Positions 15,874 through 25,239 of a stretch of 64,000 nucleotides of DNA are shown here, in pieces (position 1 is the first letter of the stretch; each line of letters begins with the position of its first letter). The notes under the pieces were generated by a model that was given only the letters and a program-made list of their open reading frames with translations, made no database searches and was not told where the DNA came from. The DNA comes from DASRWT01 sp963748485 (GTDB lineage Bacteria > Methylomirabilota > Methylomirabilia > Rokubacteriales > CSP1-6), in the NCBI GenBank assembly GCA_963748485.1, contig CAVVJF010000009.1, positions 992,001 through 1,056,000 on the forward strand, given 5' to 3'. The position numbers were made by a program, and so were the translations under genes.

Positions 15874-15889
15874 GGCAAGAGCTGTGCCC
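15874..15889 (-). promoter_or_regulatory. Sigma-54 (-24/-12) promoter of the PRC-barrel operon
   Basis: GGGCACAGCTCTTGCC on the minus strand: all of GGCAC-N5-TTGC is present. The predicted transcript start, about 15863, leaves a 28-base leader that carries the AAGGGAGG ribosome site. Confidence 0.85.
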
Positions 15890-15946
15890 GGGGGAAGTGA
15901 TTGAAAACGCGATGCGAGGCGATTGAGCGGCACCGGGCCGAGGAAG

Positions 15947-15960
15947 ATTGACCCGGTAAG
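15947..15960. promoter_or_regulatory. Probable enhancer (UAS) motif of the PRC-barrel operon
   Basis: ATTGACCCGGTAAG, about 60 bases upstream of the -24 element. The identical 14 bases occur at 26472-26485 beside two other sigma-54 promoters. The related ACCCGGTA / TACCCGG words lie beside further sigma-54 promoters, so a shared NtrC-type activator site is likely. Confidence 0.6.
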
Positions 15961-15977
15961 ATCGAGACGTTAGAACG

Positions 15978-18900
15978 CTATCCCATCCATACGTGGACCC
16001 GATGAGTGCCCGGGGCGGCGTCGAGCGGCAACCCGTCAGGGCCCAGCTCGACGCGGGCGCCGTCCACCTCGACGCGCATGATGCCGCGACTGACGCCGCG
16101 AGGGTTGTCCACCACGATTTCGTAGCGCGACGCGTGATACCGGAACTTGATCGAGAAGCCGCTCCAGGCCCGAGGGATGCAGGGGTCGATGAAGAGGAAC
16201 GCGCCCCGCAGCCGGAACCCCAGCAGCCACTCGACGCCCGCGCGGTACATCCAGCCCGCCGACCCCGTGTACCAGGTCCAGCCGCCGCGGCCGATATGGG
16301 GCGGCTCGGCATAGACATCGGCCGCCACCACGTATGGCTCCACGCGATAGCGGTAGAGGCCGGCACGGGTGCTCGCGTGGTTCACCGGGTTGAGGATCGA
16401 GAAGAGCTCCCCGACCTGGTCCCCGTGACCCAGCGCCGCGAAGGCCATCACGGCCCAGATGGCGCCGTGGGTGTACTGGCCGCCGTTCTCGCGTATGCCC
16501 GCCGGATAGCCGCGGATGTACCCCGGGTCGCGGCGCGGACGCACGAACGGCGGCGTGAAGAGCAGCACCAGGGCCTGCTCGCGCCGGACGAGATACTCCT
16601 CGACCGCGGACATCGCCCGGGCCGCCCGGCCGGGGTCGGCCGCCCCCGAAAGCACGGCCCATGACTGCGCGATGGAGTCGATCCGGCACTCGGCGTTCTC
16701 CGTCGATCCCAGGGGAGAGCCGTCGTCGAAGTAGGCCCGGCGGTACCAGTCCCCATCCCAGCCATGAGCCTCCAAGGCCTCCCGCAACGCTCCGGTATGC
16801 GCGCGCCAGCGGCGGGCCCGCTCCTCCTCGCCTCGGGCCGCGGCGATGGGGACCCACTGCTCGAGCGTGGCGATCAGGAACCAGCCGAGCCAGACGCTTT
16901 CGCCACGTCCCCGAGGCCCGATCCGGTTCATGCCGTCGTTCCAGTCCCCCCCTCCCATGAGGGGTAAGCCATGCGGCCCCACGGTAAGGCTCCGGTCGAT
17001 GGCCCGCGCCCCGTGCTCGAACACGGACGCGCGCTCGGCCGAGACGGTGGGCTCGAAGTAGGCCTCGGCCTGGTCGTCGGCCAGCCGCGGCCCCTCAAGG
17101 AACGGAGCCTCCTCGTCGAACACGCTCCCGTCGCCGGTGACGGCGACGTAGTGCGCGGCGGCATAGGGGAGCCAGAGGAGGTCGTCCGAGATGCGGGTCC
17201 GCACCCCGCGGCCGGAGGGCGGATGCCACCAATGCTGGACGTCGCCCTCGACGAACTGGCGAGCCGCAGCCCGCAGCAGGTGCGCCCGGGCGATGTCCCG
17301 CGTCGCCACCGTCAGCGCCATCACGTCCTGGAGCTGATCGCGGAAGCCGAAGGCGCCGCCCGCCTGATAGAAACCGGCCCGCGCCCAGACGCGGCACGCC
17401 AGCGTCTGGTAAAGCAACCACCGATTGAGCATGAGATCCAGCGAGCGGTCGGGAGTCCGCACCTCCACCGCCGCGAGCAGATCGTCCCAGAGGGTCGTCA
17501 CCGCCTGGAGCACCGCGTCCAGGTCGGCCCCGCGGTAGCGCGCCACCAGCGACCGGGCCTCGGTCTCGGTGTCGCCTTGCCCGAGCAATACCACCACCTC
17601 GGCCTCCTGGTCCGGCTCGAGGACGAGCGTCCGCTGCAGGGCACCGCATGGGTCGAGGCCCGCCCCCACCCGCCCCGATAGGGGCTGGCCCCGCTCGAGG
17701 CCGGCCGGGTGATCGAGGGTGCCGTTGCGCCCGAGTATCTCGGCCCGATCGGCGGTCCAGGCCGTCTGCGCGCCCTGGAGATCGAGGAAGGCCACCCGCC
17801 CCGGAAAGTCCACCGTCCAGGCATTCCGCGCGAGCAGCGCGCCGGTGGCCTCGCAGAGCCCGGTGACGATGAACGGCGCGGTGGTGGCGCGCGAGGGGCC
17901 CAGCACCCACTCCGCGTAGGCGGTGACGCTGAGCCGGCGTGCCCGGCCGGATCGGTTCGCGATCCGCAGCCGGCTGATCTTGACGGGGTCCTCGGTCGGC
18001 ACGTACTGGAGCAGCTCGAGCTCGATGCCGTGCGAGCGATGGGTGAAGCGGCTGTAGCCCTGTCCGTGCCGGCAGTGATAGGGCCACGCATCCTCCCGGA
18101 TGGGCAGCAGGGTCGGACCCCACAGCCGGCCGCTGTCCTCGTCGCGCACGTAGATGGTCTCTCCCGGCGGGTCGCTCACCGAATCGTTTGACCACGGCGT
18201 GAGCTGGTTTTCGCGGCTGTTGGCGGCCCACGTGTAGCCGGCGCCCGACTCCGAGACCTGGAATCCCAGCCGCGCGTTCGCGATCACGTTGATCCACGGC
18301 GCCGGCGTCCACTGGCCCTCGCCGAGCGTGATCAGGTACTCGCGGCCGTCGTCCACGAAGCCGCCCAGCCCATTGTCGAACTCCCGCGGGGGCGCGGTCG
18401 GCGCGGGCTCGGCGATCTCCGCCTCGCCCGATGCGACGCGGCGCTCCCGGCGCCGGGGCAGCGTCGGAGGGGCCTCCGCCCGCGCCACCTGCTCGGCGAG
18501 GCTGCCCTGGCGGCTCAGCAGGATGATGCGCGCGGCGGCGCTCAGGCAGTCGCGCTCGGCAGGGGCGAGGAGATCACCGCGCACCACGAACACGGCGCCC
18601 TCGTGGGTGGCGCCCAGGGTGGGCCGGCCCGCCCGGATCAGGCCTTCCAGCGCGGTCTGGAGATCCTGGAGATAGGACGGTGGCTTCTCGTTGAGGATGA
18701 CGAGGTCCACCGCGAGGCCCTTCATCCGCCAGTACTCGTGGGCGCGGAGCAGCTGGCGGACGATGCCGCGGTCCTCCAGCTCGTCGATGCGCACGAGCAC
18801 GATGGGCAGGTCGCCGGAGATGCGATGCGCCCAGAGCCCGGACGGCCCGAGCGTGTTGCGGGCGAGGACGCCGGCCGCCGCGCGCATGCGCGGATCCGCG

Positions 18901-20804
18901 TAGAGGATGCGGTTGGCGAGCTGCTGGAAGAGATGCGCCTCTTCCGCGTCGATGCCGAGGTGATGGAGCTGCACCTGGGCCTGGGTCCACGCCAGCGTCG
19001 CGATCCGCTCGAAGGTGGCGGGATCGCGATACTTGTCGGCCATGAGGAGGGCGGCCGGCCGCGACGTGGCGAGCAGCGTGGAGAACACGACGCGCGCGCT
19101 CGCGCCCGGGGCGAGGCGCAGGCGGCGCCGCAGGCTGAAGATGGGGTCGAGCACCGCGCCGGTGGTGTTGGAGAGCGGCCGCCCCTCGATCATGGACATC
19201 GGCGTGCGGATCCCGCGCCCCCGGCCCAGAAAGCGCGAGCGGTCCGTCTCGTGCTGCGAGCCGCCCACGCTCGTCCCCTCCACCGCCATCACGTGGGCGG
19301 CCCACACGCGCTCCTCGTCGTGGAGGCGGGGCGAGCGCGTAGCGAGAAGGGTGTCCAGCTCGGGCACCGCCTCCGTCTGCACGAAGAGATTGGAGAAGGC
19401 CGGATGCGCGTCATCGGTGCGGGGCGGGGCGAGCACCAGCTCGGCGTAAGACGTGACGTCGATCTCGCGGGGCTCGCTGCCGAGGTTGATCAGCGACACC
19501 CGGCGGATCTCGGCGTCGTCCTCCGGGGAGACGAGCACTTCGAGGGTGCTCATGATGGCGCCGTCGCGTCGGCGGATCTCGACCCGGTCCTCGAGGAAGG
19601 TGGCCTGGTAGGTGTCGGGCTCCACCCCCGAGGGCTGGAAGCCCGCCGACCACACCGCGCCGCTGCGGGCGTCGCGTACGAAGACGAAGGAGCCCCAGGC
19701 ATCGCGCGTAACGTCTTCCCTCCAGCGCGTGACGGCGAGCGGGCCGCAGCGGCTATAGCCCGCCCCGGCCGCCGTCACCATCACCACGTAGCGGCCGTTG
19801 GACAGGAGCTGGGTCCGCGGGGGCGAGTCGGTGGCGGACGTGAAGCGGCGGGCGGCGGGGATGGCCGGTTCGCGGAGATGGCCGGGCGCGCGCACCTCCT
19901 CGCCCCGCGGCCGGGTCACCGGCACGTCCCGCGGCGCACGCTCGTGGAGGAGGAGCTCGGTGGCCTCCACCCGGGGCTCCCCGTGGAAGCGCTCGCGCAG
20001 GCGCCCGTCGAGGAGGACGTTGGCGAGCGCGGTCACCGTCATGCCCTGATGATGGGCCATGTAGGCGCGCACCACCGCCACCCGCGCCCCCTCGGGCCGC
20101 CGCGATCGCGTGAAATCCAGCGCCTCGTAGAATCCGTAGCCGCCCCGCCCACCCAGCCGCGCGAGCTCGATGAAGTTCCGCGCCGCCGCGGGAGCGTCGA
20201 CCATGGCGGCCAGCGCGGTCGCGTACGGCGCGACCACGAGGTCCTCGCCGAGCCCGCGCTCCAGGCCGAGCCCGGGCACGCCGAAGCTCGAGTACTGGTA
20301 GGTCAGGTCGAGGTCGCGCACGTTGTACGCGGACTCGGAGATGCCCCAGGGGACGCCGTGGGACGCCCCATAGGCGATGTGGCGCTTGACCACGAGGCGG
20401 CACGTCTGCTCGAGCAGGCTGCCCTCGGGGGCGCGCATGACCAGCGCGGGCATGAGGTACTCGAACATGGACCCCGACCAGGACACGAGCGCGGTGCCGA
20501 GCTCCAGCGGCGTCATGGGGCGGCCCAGGCGGAACCAGTGCGCGGGCGGCACCTCGCCGCGCGCGACGGACAGGAAGCTGGTCAGGCGCGCCTCGGAGGC
20601 GAGCAGATCGTACCGGCCCTCGTCGAGCGCTCCATCGGCAACGCGAAAGCCGATGGCGAAGAGCTGGCGGGTGCCGTCGAAGAGGAACGTGAAGTCCATG
20701 CCCTCCGCCAGGCTCAGCGCGGACGCCGCGAGCGCGTCCGCGCGCCGGAACGCTGTGCCCCCGGTGAGGGCGGCGCGCTCGAGCGCCTCCATGGCCTTGT
20801 CCAC
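15978..20804 (-). CDS. ndvB: Cyclic beta-1,2-glucan synthase NdvB, C-terminal part (after frameshift)
   Basis: A 1608-residue continuation of the gene that starts at 24664. It opens inside the glucoamylase-like (PF10091-type) domain (GMDFTFLFDGTRQLFAIGFR; SESAYNVRDLDLTYQYSSFG; AYMAHHQGMTVTALANVLLD). Two beta-sandwich domains follow (QLLSNGRYVVMVTAAGAGYS; WINVIANARLGFQVSESGAG). Last is a GH94 phosphorylase-type (alpha/alpha)6 domain with AFGFRDQLQDVMAL, ISDDLLWLPYAAAHYV and the catalytic Asp motif GGDWNDGMNRIG. In NdvB this half controls ring size of periplasmic cyclic glucans. The frame is open upstream of the formal GTG start to about 20897, where it meets the N-terminal part, so this is not an independent gene. 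Confidence 0.9.
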   Translation of the reverse strand: MDKAMEALERAALTGGTAFRRADALAASALSLAEGMDFTFLFDGTRQLFAIGFRVADGALDEGRYDLLASEARLTSFLSVARGEVPPAHWFRLGRPMTPLELGTALVSWSGSMFEYLMPALVMRAPEGSLLEQTCRLVVKRHIAYGASHGVPWGISESAYNVRDLDLTYQYSSFGVPGLGLERGLGEDLVVAPYATALAAMVDAPAAARNFIELARLGGRGGYGFYEALDFTRSRRPEGARVAVVRAYMAHHQGMTVTALANVLLDGRLRERFHGEPRVEATELLLHERAPRDVPVTRPRGEEVRAPGHLREPAIPAARRFTSATDSPPRTQLLSNGRYVVMVTAAGAGYSRCGPLAVTRWREDVTRDAWGSFVFVRDARSGAVWSAGFQPSGVEPDTYQATFLEDRVEIRRRDGAIMSTLEVLVSPEDDAEIRRVSLINLGSEPREIDVTSYAELVLAPPRTDDAHPAFSNLFVQTEAVPELDTLLATRSPRLHDEERVWAAHVMAVEGTSVGGSQHETDRSRFLGRGRGIRTPMSMIEGRPLSNTTGAVLDPIFSLRRRLRLAPGASARVVFSTLLATSRPAALLMADKYRDPATFERIATLAWTQAQVQLHHLGIDAEEAHLFQQLANRILYADPRMRAAAGVLARNTLGPSGLWAHRISGDLPIVLVRIDELEDRGIVRQLLRAHEYWRMKGLAVDLVILNEKPPSYLQDLQTALEGLIRAGRPTLGATHEGAVFVVRGDLLAPAERDCLSAAARIILLSRQGSLAEQVARAEAPPTLPRRRERRVASGEAEIAEPAPTAPPREFDNGLGGFVDDGREYLITLGEGQWTPAPWINVIANARLGFQVSESGAGYTWAANSRENQLTPWSNDSVSDPPGETIYVRDEDSGRLWGPTLLPIREDAWPYHCRHGQGYSRFTHRSHGIELELLQYVPTEDPVKISRLRIANRSGRARRLSVTAYAEWVLGPSRATTAPFIVTGLCEATGALLARNAWTVDFPGRVAFLDLQGAQTAWTADRAEILGRNGTLDHPAGLERGQPLSGRVGAGLDPCGALQRTLVLEPDQEAEVVVLLGQGDTETEARSLVARYRGADLDAVLQAVTTLWDDLLAAVEVRTPDRSLDLMLNRWLLYQTLACRVWARAGFYQAGGAFGFRDQLQDVMALTVATRDIARAHLLRAAARQFVEGDVQHWWHPPSGRGVRTRISDDLLWLPYAAAHYVAVTGDGSVFDEEAPFLEGPRLADDQAEAYFEPTVSAERASVFEHGARAIDRSLTVGPHGLPLMGGGDWNDGMNRIGPRGRGESVWLGWFLIATLEQWVPIAAARGEEERARRWRAHTGALREALEAHGWDGDWYRRAYFDDGSPLGSTENAECRIDSIAQSWAVLSGAADPGRAARAMSAVEEYLVRREQALVLLFTPPFVRPRRDPGYIRGYPAGIRENGGQYTHGAIWAVMAFAALGHGDQVGELFSILNPVNHASTRAGLYRYRVEPYVVAADVYAEPPHIGRGGWTWYTGSAGWMYRAGVEWLLGFRLRGAFLFIDPCIPRAWSGFSIKFRYHASRYEIVVDNPRGVSRGIMRVEVDGARVELGPDGLPLDAAPGTHRVHVWMG

Positions 20805-20854
20805 GCGGCCTCGGTCCAGCCGGGAGGCCCCCGTGGCGTTGCCGCCACCGGCGA

Positions 20855-23800
20855 TCAGCCCGGCGAGCTCGCGAGCGGCCGCCTCCGCGAGCCTGGCGCC
20901 TCCTCCAGCGCGGGAAGAGGGCCGAGGAGACGCCCGGCCGCGGGCAAATTCACGGCGAGGTCACCTGGAAGACTTGTCACCACCTCGTGCAACGTCTCGG
21001 CCCAGGGCGCGAAGGTGTCCAGATCGCGCCGGTGGCTGCCGATCGTCGCCTGCAACGCCTCCACCCACGGGGCGACGTCGCCGCGGCGGCCTTCGTCGAG
21101 AGCGTCGACGAGCTCGCTCAAGGCGGCGGCGCTAGCGGCGAGGTCTCGGAGGCACGCCGCCCAGGCCGGCGCCGTCTCCGGCTCGGCCGCGAGCGTGGCG
21201 CGCAGCGCCTCGACGGCGTCGTGAACGCGCCGCGCCGCCGGATCGGCCTCGGTCGGCGTCCGCCCGATGGCCTCCGCGAGCACGAGGAGGGCGTCCTCGA
21301 TGCCCGGCCGCACCCGTCGGTCGACGAGGGGGGCGCGGCCCCGCTCGCGGATCGCGATCGCGAGCACGGTCAGATGCCCGGCGAGGTTGCCGCTGTCCAC
21401 GCTCGAGACGTAGCGCGGCTCGAGCGGCCGCAGGCTGCGCGTGTCGTACCAGTTGTAGAAGTGGCCGCGGAAGCGCTCGAGCCCCTCCATGCTCGCCAGG
21501 GTCTCGCCCAGCCGGTCGGCGAGATCGAGCGTGCCGATCCATCCAAGATCCCGCGCCGACACCGCCGAGAGCAGGTACAGCCCCATGTTCGTGGGTGAGG
21601 TGCGATGGGCGACGACCGGGCGCGGATCTTCCTGGAAGTTGTCCGGCGGCAGCGCGTGGTCGTCGGCGCCCACGAAGGTCTCGAAGAAGCGCCAGCTCCG
21701 GCGGGCGGCGGCGCGGATCACGACGCTCTCGGCGGGGGCGAGGCCGGCGGTGGGGCGCGCGCGCGGCGGCAGGCTCATCCACCGTGCCACCGCCGGCGAC
21801 AGGAGCCAGAGGGCGACGAACGTGAACGCGATGGACGAGGCGTGGCTGCCCCGCGAGGCAGCGACCACGCCGGCGATCACCGCGAGGGCCACCGCCCCCG
21901 CCATGCGCGCGTACACCTTGCCGAGGTCGAGGCTGGAGCTGGCCTTCACCTGGGCGGCGGACACCCACTCGAGCAGCCGGCGCCGGCTGATGAGCCGGTA
22001 GAGCGTGCGCGCGATCGCGTCCGCCATCAGCCAGGCCTGATGGGCGAGCAGCGTGAGCGTCAGCGCGATGTGGGCACCGGCCAGGGCTAGGCTCCCGAGC
22101 AGGGAGCGGAGGTAAACCCGCTTGGAGATGCCGGGACGCTGCGGCATCACGTCGGTGCTGACGGGAACCAGGGCGGGCAGCGCCAGCGAGAGGAGCACGA
22201 GCTTGGTCCAGACGTCGGGCGCCGCCCCGGGCAGGGTCCACGCGACGAGCAGGGTGAGGAAGGCACCGGGCGCGATCAGCGTACGGCGCAGATTGTCGAG
22301 CATCTTCCAGCCGCCGATCGAGCTCAACCGCGCCCGGGAGGGCCCGGTGCCGGCGGCGCCGCGCATGAGCCAAGGCAGGAGTTGCCAGTCGCCGCGGGCC
22401 CAGCGGTGCTGCCGCGAGGCCGCGACCTCGTAGCGGGCGGGAAACTCCTCGAAGAGCTCGACGTCGGTCACCAGCCCCGCGCGGGCGAAGCAGCCCTCGA
22501 AGAGGTCGTGGCTCAGCAGCACCCCCTCCGGCACGCGGCCGGCGAGGCTCGTTTCGAAAGCGTCGAGGTCGTAGATGCCCTTGCCGGTGTACGAGCCGTC
22601 CCCGAAGAGATCCTGATAGACATCCGACACGGCGGCGGCATAGGGATCGATGCCGGCGGGCCCCGACGAGATGCGCTGGAACAGCGAGCTCTCGCGTTCC
22701 ATCGGCATGGTGGGCGCGATGCGGGGCTGGAGAATACCGTATCCCTCGACGACCCGCCGATCGCGCGCATCGAGACGGGGGCGATTGAGCGGGTGCGCCA
22801 GCGTGCCGACCAGGCGCGCGGCCGCGCCCCGCGGCAGCTGGGTGTCGGCGTCGAGCGTGATCACGTAGCGCACCCCCGCCGGGGTGGAGGGCGGCGCGCC
22901 GTCGGCGCCGATGTAGGTCGTGTCCGTCGACCCGCGCAGGAGGCGGTTCAGCTCGTGGATCTTGCCGCGCTTCCGCTCCCAGCCGATCCAGCGCCCCTGG
23001 GTCTCGCTCCAGACGCGCCGGCGATGCAGCAGATAGAAGCGCGGCTCGCCGTCGTCGGCGGCGCCGTGGAGGCGGTTGAGTTCCTCCACGCCGGCCCGCG
23101 CGGCCGCGAGCAGCGCCGCGTCGCCGTCCGCCGTGGGCGCGTCGGCGTCGGTCCAGTCGGAGAGGATCGCGAAGGACAGCCGGCCGCCGGCGTTGGCCAG
23201 ATAGTGGATGCCGAGCCGGCGCACCTGCTCGCCGATCTGTGCCTCGTTGGCCAGGAGCGTGGGCACCGCCACCAGCGTCTTGAGCGTCGGCGGCACGCCG
23301 CGCGGCAGGGCGAGCCGGGGGAGGGAGCGCGGAGGGAACGTTTCCATGACGGCCCGGTTGACGAGCGCGATGGCCGCCTCGGACGCCGGGAAGAAGGCGA
23401 AGAGGGCGAGAAGCGCCAGCAGCCAGAAGGCCAGCCCCTGCTCCGCGGAGTAGAGGAGTGGCAGGCAGAGGAAGAAGGACGTCACGATCGCGATGCACCC
23501 CAGATAGCTCCAGGTGGCCGAGGCGACGAAGGCGCGCAAGAGGTGCTGGCGGACGCTGACGCGATAGCCCAGCGACGCTTCCAGGCGGGGACGCCCGGTC
23601 GAGATGAGGTAGTGCCCGGGGTCCTCGATCCCGGGGTTGGCGCGTACGAGGGCCAGCGCCGCGCGCGCCACCTCGATCTCGCCGCGCTCCGAGCCCCGCG
23701 CGAGGTCCTCGATGGCCTTGCGGTAGCGATCGCGCGTGGCGAAGTCCATCGCGCCAAACTCGCTCTCCGCGCGGAGGACGCGATCCACCAGGCTGACGCT

Positions 23801-24664
23801 CTCGAAGAACTCCCGCCAGTCGAAGGTCGCCATCACGCGGAGACTCGTGATGATGTTCCGCACGGTGACGTTGGCGGCGCCCTGGCGCTGATGCTCGGCG
23901 CGCACCATCTCCTCCGACGAGGTGCCGGCGCTCGCGAACCGCTGCTCGAGCCAGCCCAGCGCAGGCGTGCCGGCGGGATCGTGGTCGCGGAGGCGCTGGG
24001 CGAGCTGGACCGCGAACGCGGGCACCAGCGCCTCGTCGCCGAGCCGCTCGAAGGCCCGGGCGTCCGCTGGGCGGCCCCCCTGCCCGAGCAGGCCGTCGGC
24101 GAGCCGATCCGCCTCGAGGCGCGCCGCGCGACCCTCCACGATCTCCTCGGCCAGACGCCGCAGGTTCTCGAGCAGGGTGAGGCGGAGGGCGATGGGCACG
24201 GCCCAGATCTCGGAGATGAGCAGGGGCTCGACGCGCTGAAAGGCGCCGACGAAGCGGCGGAGCGAGGCAGACTCGAACCGACTATCAGTGTGTTCCACGT
24301 ACGCCCACGCGAGGCCGAGGGCGCGCGGGGCCCCACGTAAGGGTCCCTCGACGAGGGTGGGCAGCTGCCGGTAGAAGCCGGGCGGCAGGTCCGTCCGCAC
24401 CTCGTTCAGCACGTCCTCGACGATGTAGAAGTTGTCCACCAGCCACTCCGCTGCCGGCATGGTGGCGCGCTCCTCGTGGATGACGGCGGCGAGGGCGCGA
24501 TAGCACCGCAGGAGGACGCGGCCGTTTTCGCGGACGCGCGTGAGGAGCGGGGCGCTGGCGGGCTCTCCGTGGACGACACGATGCCGCGCGGTGGCCTCGG
24601 CCAGCTGCTCGAGTCGCTCGCCCCCGAGGAGCTCGCCGCGGATGGGCTCGGTGCCGAAGAGCAT
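20855..24664 (-). CDS. ndvB: Cyclic beta-1,2-glucan synthase NdvB, N-terminal part (ends by frameshift)
   Basis: A 1269-residue inner-membrane half of NdvB. After a soluble N-terminal region come two membrane helices (about residues 390-450), the GT84 glycosyltransferase with YVITLDADTQLPRGAA (DAD motif) and RHRWARGDWQLLPWL, then more helices and the start of the glucoamylase-like domain (FVGADDHALPPDNFQEDPRP; ISSVDSGNLAGH-like YVSSVDSGNLAGHLTVLAIA). The last 17 residues (SRRRPLASSPG end) are out of register. Shifting one base at about 20897 continues as ARLAEAAARELAGLIAG and joins the C-terminal part. The combined length, about 2,890 residues, fits NdvB (about 2,800). The ATG at 24664 is the first Met of the open frame. 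Confidence 0.88.
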   Translation of the reverse strand: MLFGTEPIRGELLGGERLEQLAEATARHRVVHGEPASAPLLTRVRENGRVLLRCYRALAAVIHEERATMPAAEWLVDNFYIVEDVLNEVRTDLPPGFYRQLPTLVEGPLRGAPRALGLAWAYVEHTDSRFESASLRRFVGAFQRVEPLLISEIWAVPIALRLTLLENLRRLAEEIVEGRAARLEADRLADGLLGQGGRPADARAFERLGDEALVPAFAVQLAQRLRDHDPAGTPALGWLEQRFASAGTSSEEMVRAEHQRQGAANVTVRNIITSLRVMATFDWREFFESVSLVDRVLRAESEFGAMDFATRDRYRKAIEDLARGSERGEIEVARAALALVRANPGIEDPGHYLISTGRPRLEASLGYRVSVRQHLLRAFVASATWSYLGCIAIVTSFFLCLPLLYSAEQGLAFWLLALLALFAFFPASEAAIALVNRAVMETFPPRSLPRLALPRGVPPTLKTLVAVPTLLANEAQIGEQVRRLGIHYLANAGGRLSFAILSDWTDADAPTADGDAALLAAARAGVEELNRLHGAADDGEPRFYLLHRRRVWSETQGRWIGWERKRGKIHELNRLLRGSTDTTYIGADGAPPSTPAGVRYVITLDADTQLPRGAAARLVGTLAHPLNRPRLDARDRRVVEGYGILQPRIAPTMPMERESSLFQRISSGPAGIDPYAAAVSDVYQDLFGDGSYTGKGIYDLDAFETSLAGRVPEGVLLSHDLFEGCFARAGLVTDVELFEEFPARYEVAASRQHRWARGDWQLLPWLMRGAAGTGPSRARLSSIGGWKMLDNLRRTLIAPGAFLTLLVAWTLPGAAPDVWTKLVLLSLALPALVPVSTDVMPQRPGISKRVYLRSLLGSLALAGAHIALTLTLLAHQAWLMADAIARTLYRLISRRRLLEWVSAAQVKASSSLDLGKVYARMAGAVALAVIAGVVAASRGSHASSIAFTFVALWLLSPAVARWMSLPPRARPTAGLAPAESVVIRAAARRSWRFFETFVGADDHALPPDNFQEDPRPVVAHRTSPTNMGLYLLSAVSARDLGWIGTLDLADRLGETLASMEGLERFRGHFYNWYDTRSLRPLEPRYVSSVDSGNLAGHLTVLAIAIRERGRAPLVDRRVRPGIEDALLVLAEAIGRTPTEADPAARRVHDAVEALRATLAAEPETAPAWAACLRDLAASAAALSELVDALDEGRRGDVAPWVEALQATIGSHRRDLDTFAPWAETLHEVVTSLPGDLAVNLPAAGRLLGPLPALEEAPGSRRRPLASSPG

Positions 24665-24707
24665 CAGCGGCGCCGGAGATGCTGGGAAGAACTGACCTGG
24701 AAGAATG

Positions 24708-24718
24708 TGCCCGGTACG
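24708..24718. promoter_or_regulatory. Possible enhancer motif upstream of the small membrane gene
   Basis: GCCCGGTACGG, about 80 bases upstream of the sigma-54 promoter at 24799, contains the CCGGTA word found near the other sigma-54 promoters of this region. The match is weaker than at 15947 or 26472. It also lies just upstream of ndvB on the other strand. Confidence 0.35.
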
Positions 24719-24798
24719 GCCGGGCTGAGGCGCTGACCGCTCAGCCCGCCGTGTGAGTTTTTCACTACATCGCTAGGGTCGCGGCCTCGGCCGGTGAA

Positions 24799-24814
24799 TG
24801 GCATGGTGATTGCC
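24799..24814 (+). promoter_or_regulatory. Sigma-54 promoter of the small membrane protein gene
   Basis: TGGCATGGTGATTGCC matches GGCAY-N5-TTGC at the correct spacing. The predicted transcript start, about 24825, falls just before the GGAGGG ribosome site of the gene at 24842. Confidence 0.8.
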
Positions 24815-24841
24815 ACTTCGAGCACCGGAGGGTCCTCGTAC

Positions 24842-25090
24842 ATGAGAATTGCCATCGGGTTGATCGGGCTGGGCGTCGCCGGCGGGACCATCCCCACCGG
24901 GCTGGAAGGGATCACCCATGCGGGACCCGTGGTCGGTGGCACCGCCGCCGCGCTCGCCCTGCTGGTCGGGATTTGCCTCGCCGCGCCGGCGCTCGCCCGC
25001 CGCGGACCGCGCCGGGCGGAGCAGGTATCCACGGTCGTCTCGTACCGCCCCGACGCCTCCGCGCTTCGCTCGCCCGCCCGCGGCATCTAG
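24842..25090 (+). CDS. Small membrane protein, unknown function
   Basis: An 82-residue protein with two hydrophobic helices (MRIAIGLIGLGVAGGTIP and VVGGTAAALALLVGICLAAP) and a basic/polar tail (ALARRGPRRAEQ). The ATG at 24842 is chosen over an in-frame GTG at 24794, because the latter precedes the predicted sigma-54 transcript start and because GGAGGG lies 10 bases before 24842. The middle segment PTGLEGITHAGP would face the periplasm or cytoplasm between helices. No family recognised. Monocistronic in appearance. Confidence 0.72.
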   Translation: MRIAIGLIGLGVAGGTIPTGLEGITHAGPVVGGTAAALALLVGICLAAPALARRGPRRAEQVSTVVSYRPDASALRSPARGI

Positions 25091-25178
25091 CGCTCCCCTC
25101 GCCGGCTCCGCCGCCGCCAGCGTCGCGTCACCCACACCTCGCTCCTGCTCATGCCCATGCTCATGGTTAACATGCCAG

Positions 25179-25213
25179 AAAAAAACGAGCTGGGAAGTCA
25201 CCTTCCCAGCTCG
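25179..25213 (-). terminator. Rho-independent terminator of the DUF3309-BON operon
   Basis: Perfect 12-bp stem (CGAGCTGGGAAG / CTTCCCAGCTCG) with a 4-base loop, followed on the minus strand by seven U. It sits 27 bases past the stop of the BON-domain gene. This is the best intrinsic terminator in the window. Confidence 0.9.
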
Positions 25214-25239
25214 CTGACCCAACGGCCGCGCGAACCCCG

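Noticed and set aside
18603..21224. 873-residue plus-strand open frame opposite ndvB
   Set aside because: His/Arg/Gly-rich composition typical of an antisense shadow; ndvB motifs on the other strand are unmistakable and the frame crosses the ndvB frameshift.
24794..24841. GTG start at 24794 for the small membrane protein
   Set aside because: The sigma-54 promoter at 24799-24814 overlaps these codons, so they would precede the transcript start; the ATG at 24842 has a ribosome site.
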